Origin: Pseudorhodoplanes sp.
GTDB lineage: Bacteria; Pseudomonadota; Alphaproteobacteria; Rhizobiales; Xanthobacteraceae
NCBI GenBank assembly: GCA_008933495.1
Contig: WBUW01000235.1
Span: 1-5,493, forward strand
Direction of reading: 5' to 3'
DNA length: 5,493 bases
Shown: piece by piece, positions 1 to 5,057 of the stretch
Layout: each line of letters opens with the position of its first letter
How positions within the stretch are numbered: the first letter of the stretch is position 1
Made by a program: the position numbers and the translations under genes
Notes under the pieces: model-generated
Databases searched by the model: none
What the model was told of the DNA's origin: nothing
What the model saw: the letters and a program-made list of their open reading frames with translations, nothing else

Positions 1-508
1 CCGGCGCACGCGCCGGCGCTTGCGGCGCCGTGCGCCCGCGCCGAGACGAGCGGCGGCCGAGCGCGCGGATCTTGTTGATCAGTTCGTCGCGATACTCGCG
101 CGAGGCATCGCGGGTATTGCCATCGGGCTTCGGGATGCAATCGAGCGCGCCGAGCGCAAGCGCCTTCAGGCTGATCTCGGCGTTGCGGCGCGTCAGCGTC
201 GAAGCCATGATGATCGCCACATTCGGCTTCTTCTGCAGCAGCAGTGGCAAGGCCGTCAGGCCGTCGACATCCGGCATCTCGATGTCGAGCACGATCACGT
301 CCGGATTGACGGACTCGATGCGATCGATGGCCTCGCGGCCATCGCGCAGCGACGCCACCAGTTCGAGGTCCGGCTCGGCATCGACCCAGCGCTTGACGAA
401 ACCGCGCGCAACCAGCGCGTCGTCGACGATCATGACGCGGACCGGGTGAGACGATCCGGAGCCGATCTCGGCCGCTTTGGCGGGAGCTGACACGGTCACG
501 ATACGCAC
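1..508 (-). CDS. cheB: CheB, protein-glutamate methylesterase (5' part; receiver domain only)
   Basis: CheB removes methyl groups from chemoreceptor glutamates and deamidates glutamines, resetting receptor sensitivity; phosphorylation by CheA activates it. The visible 169 codons hold an N-terminal tail (about 1-22), a complete receiver domain (about 23-145) and the start of an Arg/Ala/Pro-rich linker. Receiver residues are present: acidic pair D29-D30, phospho-acceptor D75 in LDIEMP, S/T at 103-104 in IIMASTLT, and K127 in IPKPDG. The MASTLTRRNAEISLKAL segment is typical of CheB receivers rather than CheY. The catalytic methylesterase domain lies beyond the left edge, so its integrity cannot be judged. 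The frame is open back to a stop at 541-539 and offers only GTG starts (508, 499, 493), none with a clear Shine-Dalgarno; I give the most upstream. It follows cheY by 38 nt as the last visible gene of the che operon; cheR could follow but is not seen. Confidence 0.92.
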   Translation of the reverse strand, partial: MRIVTVSAPAKAAEIGSGSSHPVRVMIVDDALVARGFVKRWVDAEPDLELVASLRDGREAIDRIESVNPDVIVLDIEMPDVDGLTALPLLLQKKPNVAIIMASTLTRRNAEISLKALALGALDCIPKPDGNTRDASREYRDELINKIRALGRRSSRRGRTAPQAPARAP

Positions 509-546
509 TACTCGAGGCTGGGGGACGATAAGCCGGCGCTATGACG

Positions 547-912
547 TCAGATCAGACCGACTTCCTGGAATTTCGCCTCGACGATATCCTTGTCGAACGG
601 CTTCATGATGTACTCGTTGGCACCGGCATGCAGCGCGCGCGCGATGTGCGCGACGTCGTTCTCGGTGGTGCAGAACACGACTTTCGGGCGATCGCCGCCC
701 GGCAGGCGACGCAGCGCCTTGAGGAAATCATAGCCGTCCATTTTCGGCATGTTCCAGTCGAGCAGGATCGCGTCGGGAAGCAGCTTCTGGCAGGATTCGA
801 GCGCCTGCTGGCCATCCTCGGCCTCGATGATCTGGAAGTCGAAGCCTTCCAGAATGCGCCGCGCCACTTTGCGGATGACGCTGGAATCATCAACAACAAG
901 ACAGGTTTTCAT
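547..912 (-). CDS. cheY: CheY, single-domain chemotaxis response regulator
   Basis: CheY receives phosphate from CheA and, when phosphorylated, acts at the flagellar motor switch; some alphaproteobacterial CheYs act instead as phosphate sinks. The 121-aa product is one receiver domain with no output domain. All signature residues are present: D8-D9, phospho-acceptor D52 in the DWNMP motif (the same five residues as in E. coli CheY), T82 in FCTTEN, and K104 in the KPF motif. Tyr101 (in EYIMKPF) aligns with the switch residue Tyr106 of E. coli CheY. I chose ATG 912 because GAGGA at 923-919 sits 6 nt before it; an in-frame GTG at 915 would add one residue. The gene is 71 nt after cheW and 38 nt before cheB. 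The location in the operon supports a motor-directed or adaptation role for this specific pathway; sequence alone cannot tell motor CheY from a sink CheY. Confidence 0.95.
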   Translation of the reverse strand: MKTCLVVDDSSVIRKVARRILEGFDFQIIEAEDGQQALESCQKLLPDAILLDWNMPKMDGYDFLKALRRLPGGDRPKVVFCTTENDVAHIARALHAGANEYIMKPFDKDIVEAKFQEVGLI

Positions 913-918
913 CACACA

Positions 919-923
919 TCCTC
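919..923 (-). promoter_or_regulatory. Shine-Dalgarno site of cheY
   Basis: On the minus strand GAGGA, within GAAGGTGAGGA, ends 6 nt before ATG 912. This spacing favours ATG 912 over the in-frame GTG at 915, which would be only 3 nt from GAGGA. The upstream AAGG at 928-925 could serve GTG 915, so a one-residue ambiguity remains. Confidence 0.6.
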
Positions 924-983
924 ACCTTCACTCAGACAGCGCGGTGGCACGCTGCGTGATACGATTTCCAAACCTACAAGCCG

Positions 984-1451
984 CTATGCGGCCTTCGCAC
1001 TCGGGCGCAGATCGAGCAGCCGCGCGATATCAAGCACCACGAGCAATTCGTGCTCGAGCCGGTGCACGCAATTGGCCACGCGCGCGAGCCGCTCGTCGAG
1101 ATTGACCGGGACCGGCTCGCGGGTCTGTTCGCCCAGCCGCAGCACTTCGCCGACCGAGTCGATGACCAGCCCGTAGGACTCGCCGTCGCAATCGATGCCG
1201 ACCGCCATTGCCTCGCTCTTGTCCTCGCGGTCCGGCAGCCCGAGCCGGCGGCGCATGTCGATGGCGGTGACGATTCGTCCGCGCAGATTGAGTACGCCGG
1301 CGATTTCCGGCGACGCCAGCGGCACGGGCGTCAGATTCCCCGGCATGAAGACGTCATGCACGCGCTCGATCGGCAAGCCGAAAAGCTGTTGGCCGATCAG
1401 CACGGTGACATATTCGGTTTCGTTCTCGGGCGCGTCGTCGTTCATGGTCAT
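984..1451 (-). CDS. cheW: CheW, chemotaxis coupling protein
   Basis: CheW is the cytoplasmic scaffold that bridges the CheA P5 domain and chemoreceptor tips in the signalling array; it has no enzymatic activity. The 155-aa product is a single CheW-like double beta-barrel with a short acidic N-terminal tail (about 1-12). The hallmark GVLNLRGRIV segment is at residues 52-61, including the Arg at 57 that corresponds to the conserved Arg of the NLRG motif important for receptor and kinase coupling. The C-terminal stretch LLVVLDIARLLDL (136-148) is the usual last strand and helix. The length is close to the family norm. The start ATG 1451 lies 11 nt after the cheA stop, so translation is probably coupled; a second ATG at 1445 is possible. 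A weak purine stretch (GAGAA) overlaps the cheA stop codon and can serve as ribosome binding site. The stop is TAG at 986-984. Confidence 0.95.
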   Translation of the reverse strand: MTMNDDAPENETEYVTVLIGQQLFGLPIERVHDVFMPGNLTPVPLASPEIAGVLNLRGRIVTAIDMRRRLGLPDREDKSEAMAVGIDCDGESYGLVIDSVGEVLRLGEQTREPVPVNLDERLARVANCVHRLEHELLVVLDIARLLDLRPSAKAA

Positions 1452-1462
1452 GGGTTGCGTTC

Positions 1463-4120
1463 TCAGGCGGCCTGGTTCAGTTCGGCGCTCTGTTCCTTGA
1501 GCGCGGCGACGAGGCCCTGGCGGTCGAATTTGGCGACGAAATCATGGAAGCCGGCCTGGCGGACACGGGCAATCACCTCCGGCGAGGTCATCGAGGACAA
1601 TGCGATGATCGGCGTATCGGCGCCGTTCTTGTGGCCGTGGATCGCCTGGGCGAGCGCAAAGCCGTCCATCGTCGGCATTTCGAGGTCGCTCACCACGATG
1701 TCGAAGCGCTTGCCTGCCTTGAGCAGGGCGAGCGCCTCTTCGCCGCCGCCGAGCGCGGTCACGTCATAGCCGGCCGCGCGCAGGACGGGCGTCAGCATGT
1801 TGCGGAAGAAAGCGGAATCCTCGACAAAGAGCAGACTGCGGCGGGCGCCGGCGGCATTTTTCTCACCGCCGCGGAACCAGTCCGCAAACGCCTGCGGCAG
1901 GAAAAATCCGACGTCGATGATCTCGGTGGCCTCGTTCTTGATCACCGCCGAGCCGAGAATGCCCGGCTGCTCGCTCGGGATTTCGATGCTGAGCCTGTCC
2001 TCGACAATGTCGACGATTTCGTCGACGGCGAGCGCCATGCAGCGCATGCCGTCGGAGAAGACGAGCAGCGACTGGGTGCCGTCCTCGCGGATGCGCACCG
2101 CGTCATTGACCCGGATCAGCGGCATGAGCTGGCCGCGATATTGCAGCAGGTGGCGACCGTTCGACAGCTCGATCTTGCGGGCCTCCACCTCTTCGAGGCG
2201 CGTCACCAGCGACAGCGGCACCGCCTTCGGCTGCGGCGAGCCGGCCCGGAACAGGAGCAGCGAGGTGCGCGCCTCGTTCTGCGCGGCGTCGGCGGCCTGC
2301 TCGCTGGCGAGCGCGGCGGACGTGGTGTTCGAACCGACCGCTTCCGCAATCCCGTTCGGATCGAGGATCATGATCACCGACCCGTCGCCCAGAATGGTGT
2401 TGCCGGAGAACGCCGCGATATGCCGAAGCTTGGTCGCCATCGGCTTGACGACGATTTCTTCGGTATGGAAAACGCCGTCCACCACGATGCCGAACACGCG
2501 GCTGCCGACCTGGGTCACGACGATGAAGCCGGACTCGACGCTCTTCTCGGTCCGGCTGTCGAGGCTCAACAGCCGGCCGAGATGAACCAGCGGCAACAGC
2601 TTGTTGCGCAGCCGCAGGACCGGCGTGTCCTTGATGTATTCGATGCGCTGCTCGGTGTTGTTCTTCACCCGTACCAGTTCGATCACCGCAAGCTGGGGCA
2701 CCGCAAAGCGTTCGCCGCCGGCCTCGATGATCAGCGCCGAAATGATGGCGAGCGTGAGCGGGATCTTGATCGTGAAGATCGAGCCTTCGCCCGCGATCGA
2801 CTTGACGTCGACCGATCCGCCGATCTGGTCGATATTGTTCAGCACCACGTCCATGCCGACGCCACGGCCGGAGACGCTCGTGACTTTCGCTGCCGTCGAA
2901 AAGCCGGGCGCAAAGATGTAGCGGTGGATCTGCGCTTCCGGCATCTTGTCGAGTTCGCTCTGGGTCGCGAGACCCTTGGCGATCGCGTTGGCCTTGATCT
3001 TCTGGGTGTCGAGGCCGCGCCCGTCGTCGGCGATCTCGATGATGATGTGCCCGCCCTCGTGATAGGCGGAGAGCCGGATCGTACCCTTTTCCGGCTTGCC
3101 GGCGTCGAGGCGCTCCTGCGGCGTCTCCAGTCCGTGATCCGCGGAGTTGCGGACCATGTGCGTCAGCGGATCCTTGATCTTGTCGAGCACCTGGCGGTCG
3201 AGCTCGGTCTCCGCCCCGTGCATTTCGAGCTCGATCTGCTTGCCGAGTTCGGCGGACAGATCGCGCACGACGCGCGGCAGCTTCTGCCAGGCATTGCCGA
3301 CCGGCTGCATCCGCGTCTTCATCACGCTTTCCTGCAGTTCGGCGGTCACATTGGAAAGGCGTTGCAGCGGGCCCTTGAATTCGGAATCGGTCTGCCGGCG
3401 CGCCATTTCGAGCAACTGGTTGCGCGTCAGCACCAGCTCCGACACCATCGTCATCAGCTTCTCGAGCGTGTCGAGATTGACGCGGATCGACTGGCTGGCG
3501 ACCTTGGTTTCCGGCTTGTCCTCGTCCTTGGCGGGCTCCTTGGCGGGCGCGATTGCGGCTGATCTGGCCGGCGATGCCGCGGCGGGCGCCGCCGGCCTGC
3601 CGTGCGCCTCGGGGCCGGGCGCTTCGCGGAAGGCGCGCTCAAGTTCGTCGAGCGACACCTCGCCGGTCTGAAGCGGACGCTCCAGCGTCTGCGGAATGAG
3701 CGTGCCGACGGTGTGGGCGGAAGGCTGCGGATTTGCGGCCGCGGCGCTCTGCACCGCCATGCGGTCGAGCGCCTCGATCAGGTCGCTGTCGGCTCCCTCC
3801 GGCTCGCGATGGGACTGTTCGAGGACATCGAGGATTTCCTTGATGCGATCGATCGTCGCCAGAATGACGGTGACCGCTTCGCCGGTCACGGTCATGCCGT
3901 CGCGAAATTTGCCCATCAGCGTTTCCGCCGCATGCGCGAGCGTGGCAAGACGCGGCAGGCCGAGAAATCCGCATGTCCCCTTGATGGTGTGGACGAGCCG
4001 GAAGACGTTGTCGAGAATCTTGGCGTTGTTTGGATCCTGCTCGAACCGCACAAGCTCGACATTGACCACGTCGAGGCTTTCGTTGGTTTCGGTCAGGAAT
4101 TCCCGGAGCAGATCATCCAT
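1463..4120 (-). CDS. cheA: CheA, hybrid chemotaxis histidine kinase with C-terminal receiver domain
   Basis: CheA autophosphorylates in response to receptors and phosphorylates CheY and CheB. The 885-aa protein has, in order: P1/HPt (about 1-105) with phospho-accepting H44 in VHTIKGTCGFLG; an Ala/Pro/Glu-rich linker (106-210) with no recognisable P2 CheY/CheB-docking domain; P3 dimerisation helices (about 211-275); P4 ATP-binding domain (276-455) with N box HMVRNSADHG (H321, N325), G1 box DDGRGLD (365-371), F box FAPGFSTA (403-410) and G2 box GRGVGMDVV (418-426); P5 CheW-like (about 457-592); a second, more divergent CheW-like module (about 617-747); and a receiver (about 761-880) with E767-D768, acceptor D812 in SDLEMP, S842 and K864. 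E. coli CheA (654 aa) lacks the last two modules. ATG 4120 was chosen because MDDLLREFL is the expected HPt beginning and AGAAGG lies 8 nt upstream; a GTG at 4168 is unlikely. It is the first gene of the che operon, 11 nt from cheW. All kinase residues appear intact. Confidence 0.97.
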   Translation of the reverse strand: MDDLLREFLTETNESLDVVNVELVRFEQDPNNAKILDNVFRLVHTIKGTCGFLGLPRLATLAHAAETLMGKFRDGMTVTGEAVTVILATIDRIKEILDVLEQSHREPEGADSDLIEALDRMAVQSAAAANPQPSAHTVGTLIPQTLERPLQTGEVSLDELERAFREAPGPEAHGRPAAPAAASPARSAAIAPAKEPAKDEDKPETKVASQSIRVNLDTLEKLMTMVSELVLTRNQLLEMARRQTDSEFKGPLQRLSNVTAELQESVMKTRMQPVGNAWQKLPRVVRDLSAELGKQIELEMHGAETELDRQVLDKIKDPLTHMVRNSADHGLETPQERLDAGKPEKGTIRLSAYHEGGHIIIEIADDGRGLDTQKIKANAIAKGLATQSELDKMPEAQIHRYIFAPGFSTAAKVTSVSGRGVGMDVVLNNIDQIGGSVDVKSIAGEGSIFTIKIPLTLAIISALIIEAGGERFAVPQLAVIELVRVKNNTEQRIEYIKDTPVLRLRNKLLPLVHLGRLLSLDSRTEKSVESGFIVVTQVGSRVFGIVVDGVFHTEEIVVKPMATKLRHIAAFSGNTILGDGSVIMILDPNGIAEAVGSNTTSAALASEQAADAAQNEARTSLLLFRAGSPQPKAVPLSLVTRLEEVEARKIELSNGRHLLQYRGQLMPLIRVNDAVRIREDGTQSLLVFSDGMRCMALAVDEIVDIVEDRLSIEIPSEQPGILGSAVIKNEATEIIDVGFFLPQAFADWFRGGEKNAAGARRSLLFVEDSAFFRNMLTPVLRAAGYDVTALGGGEEALALLKAGKRFDIVVSDLEMPTMDGFALAQAIHGHKNGADTPIIALSSMTSPEVIARVRQAGFHDFVAKFDRQGLVAALKEQSAELNQAA

Positions 4121-4128
4121 GCAAAATG

Positions 4129-4134
4129 CCTTCT
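4129..4134 (-). promoter_or_regulatory. Shine-Dalgarno site of cheA
   Basis: AGAAGG on the minus strand, 8 nt before ATG 4120. It fixes the start at 4120 rather than the upstream in-frame GTG 4168. It is one base away from the GC-rich inverted repeat at 4136-4156, so its accessibility may depend on that structure. Confidence 0.7.
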
Positions 4135-4135
4135 G

Positions 4136-4156
4136 CGCCGGAGGAGAGCTCCGGCG
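4136..4156 (-). repeat. Perfect inverted repeat (8-bp stem, 5-nt loop) in the cheA leader
   Basis: The arms CGCCGGAG (4136-4143) and CTCCGGCG (4149-4156) are exact reverse complements, separated by GAGAG on the plus strand (CTCTC in the cheA-sense RNA). The stem is almost all G-C. In cheA mRNA it would end one nucleotide before AGAAGG, the ribosome binding site. No U-run follows, so it does not look like an intrinsic terminator. A role in translation initiation or mRNA stability is inference; the symmetry itself is directly visible. Confidence 0.75.
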
Positions 4157-4200
4157 ATGCACGAGCACGGATTGTGGTTGGTAACCGTTTAATTTTAGTT

Positions 4201-4228
4201 GCTGTAACGAGCTACCCGCTCGGTTTAA
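4201..4228 (-). promoter_or_regulatory. Candidate cheA promoter overlapping the CtrA-type box
   Basis: On the minus strand TTAAAC (4228-4223) and TACAGC (4206-4201) are separated by 16 nt and could be -35 and -10 elements; transcription would then start near 4194, leaving a leader of about 75 nt before ATG 4120. The hexamers match the consensus only moderately. The main support is placement: the -35 candidate overlaps one TTAA half of the palindrome at 4225-4239, which is how CtrA-activated promoters are commonly built. The 16-nt spacer itself contains a CGAGC-N5-GCTCG dyad (4208-4222). No other good promoter is evident in the 181-nt gap between chpT and cheA. Confidence 0.35.
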
Positions 4229-4239
4229 CGAACCGTTAA
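4225..4239. promoter_or_regulatory. CtrA-type binding site, TTAA-N7-TTAA
   Basis: The 15 bases read TTAA, seven bases (CGAACCG), then TTAA, which is the full CtrA spacing seen in Caulobacter and other alphaproteobacteria. It is also a near-perfect palindrome: TTAACG and CGTTAA flank a 3-base centre. The site lies in the chpT-cheA gap, about 105-120 nt upstream of the cheA start codon, in locally AT-rich sequence that stands out from the GC-rich surroundings. CtrA is the response regulator phosphorylated through ChpT, whose gene is adjacent, so cheA regulation by CtrA is a reasonable inference. The motif match is direct; binding is not shown. Confidence 0.6.
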
Positions 4240-4301
4240 TCAGTGTAAAAATTGTTCACGCGCGACGCTGTCGCCGAAGTCCGCGGCGTATCCGGCGCCG
4301 A

Positions 4302-4940
4302 TCAGCGGGCCAGCATGACGACCGCCTCGCCCTCGGGCGCAAGGCTCACCGTCAGCCCGCAGGCACGCGCAAGAAGGCCGGTATAATAGGGCTGGATGGC
4401 ATGGGCGTCGATGGCGCCGCCGGGTCCGCCGCCGGCCAGAAGCGGCGGGATCGCCTGCGGAATCTTGGCATTGGTGCCGGCCGCGGTGACCTTGAATCCC
4501 GTCGATTCGCCGCTGCCTTCCGCGTCGACGGTTACGACGCCTCCGCGCGGGATGACCTGCCCGGCAATGACCAGCATGTTGAGCAGAAGCTTCACGCGGT
4601 TTTTCGGAAGCAGGACGCGCGGCAGGTTCCAGGCAAGTTTGGTCTTGTCGTCCTCCATAAAGCCGCGCGCCACCTTCTCGGCATCGCCCAGATCGATCTG
4701 CGTTCCGGCCGATCCGGCCGCGCCGAACGCGATCCGGCAAAATTGCAGCCGGGCGGAGGCGATCTTGATGCTTTTCTTGATGAGATCGAGCGCGAAGGCG
4801 TTGGTCTCTTCGTCCTTGCCGTCCTCCATCACTTCGAGACCATTGACGATGGCGCCGACCGGGCTGATCAGGTCGTGACAAACGCGCGAGCACAGCAAGG
4901 CGGCCAGGTCGAGAGCGTCAAGATCGGCGATACCGGACAT
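4302..4940 (-). CDS. chpT: ChpT, histidine phosphotransferase of the CckA-ChpT-CtrA relay
   Basis: ChpT carries phosphate from the hybrid kinase CckA to the response regulators CtrA and CpdR in the cytoplasm, controlling cell cycle and, in many alphaproteobacteria, motility. The 212-aa product has an N-terminal helical-hairpin region (about 8-75) with the phospho-accepting histidine H22 in SRVCHDLISPVGAI, matching the DHp-like domain of ChpT, then a C-terminal domain (about 80-212) that resembles a histidine-kinase ATPase fold but has no N, G1 or G2 box, as expected for a non-ATP-binding phosphotransferase. The length fits the family. ATG 4940 has GGAG 7 nt upstream (4951-4948); the frame stays open far upstream, but that extension runs antisense through cysQ and is not real. 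The gene is upstream of the che operon on the same strand with a 181-nt gap, and divergent from cysQ. Chance that it is another HPt-like regulator is low given the H-box context. Confidence 0.9.
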   Translation of the reverse strand: MSGIADLDALDLAALLCSRVCHDLISPVGAIVNGLEVMEDGKDEETNAFALDLIKKSIKIASARLQFCRIAFGAAGSAGTQIDLGDAEKVARGFMEDDKTKLAWNLPRVLLPKNRVKLLLNMLVIAGQVIPRGGVVTVDAEGSGESTGFKVTAAGTNAKIPQAIPPLLAGGGPGGAIDAHAIQPYYTGLLARACGLTVSLAPEGEAVVMLAR

Positions 4941-4947
4941 CGGTTGG

Positions 4948-4951
4948 CTCC
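4948..4951 (-). promoter_or_regulatory. Shine-Dalgarno site of chpT
   Basis: GGAG on the minus strand, 7 nt before ATG 4940. It decides the chpT start, because the reading frame continues open for more than 450 nt upstream into the region opposite cysQ. Confidence 0.65.
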
Positions 4952-4974
4952 GGGAAGATGGGCGGGAAATGCAG

Positions 4975-4995
4975 GGACGGTCGAGATGACCGTCC
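4975..4995. repeat. Perfect inverted repeat (8-bp arms, 5-nt centre) upstream of chpT
   Basis: GGACGGTC (4975-4982) and GACCGTCC (4988-4995) are exact reverse complements around GAGAT. It lies 35-55 nt upstream of the chpT start, so it would sit in the chpT leader if the candidate minus-strand promoter is right, or act as an operator between the divergent genes. The only T-run nearby (5004-5008) is 8 nt beyond the arm on the plus strand, so a terminator reading is weak. Confidence 0.65.
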
Positions 4996-5057
4996 GCGAA
5001 TCGTTTTTGTGATACACCGCACCTGAATATAGGCCAAGGCGAAGGACGCAACCGTTC

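Larger units (their letters stand above)
4941..5057. promoter_or_regulatory. Divergent chpT/cysQ intergenic region with candidate promoters
   Basis: These 117 nt separate the two start codons and must hold signals for both genes unless they are transcribed from elsewhere. For cysQ (plus), TTTTTG (5004-5009) and AATATA (5026-5031) are 16 nt apart, a possible weak -35/-10 pair. For chpT (minus), TTGGCC and TATCAC are separated by 17 nt over roughly 5037-5009. The two candidates overlap, and neither matches consensus well. A perfect inverted repeat lies at 4975-4995, and a GAATC (CcrM-type GANTC) site at 4998-5002. Confidence 0.4.

Noticed and set aside
948..958. CACGC-T-GCGTG dyad in the 71-nt cheW-cheY gap
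   Set aside because: The arms are 5 bp with a one-base centre, too tight for an RNA hairpin and common enough by chance in GC-rich DNA; no promoter could be tied to it.
541..1769. Plus-strand open frames opposite cheY and cheW (541-1176 and 1050-1769)
   Set aside because: Both are antisense to clear CheY and CheW coding sequences and resemble no family.
1544..3562. A 672-codon open frame on the plus strand antisense to cheA
   Set aside because: It mirrors the codon structure of cheA in GC-rich DNA; its product is rich in Arg, Asp, His and Leu in the pattern of antisense shadows, with no recognisable domain, while the opposite strand encodes an unmistakable CheA.
4121..4168. GTG start at 4168 adding 16 residues to CheA
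   Set aside because: The added residues do not resemble CheA, they include the leader hairpin, and ATG 4120 has a well-spaced AGAAGG.
4181..4192. A second CtrA-like site (GTAACCGTTTAA)
   Set aside because: It contains one TTAA half but the other half is degenerate and the spacing is 4 rather than 7 bases.
4247..4274. Possible intrinsic terminator for chpT (GCGAC-N3-GTCGC stem followed by TTTTT on the minus strand)
   Set aside because: The stem is only 5 bp and about 10 nt separate it from the T-run, so it does not fit a standard intrinsic terminator.
4998..5002. GANTC (CcrM methylation) site upstream of chpT as a cell-cycle signal
   Set aside because: Several other GANTC sites occur inside cheA, cheW, cheY, chpT and cysQ in this window, so the single promoter copy is not distinctive.
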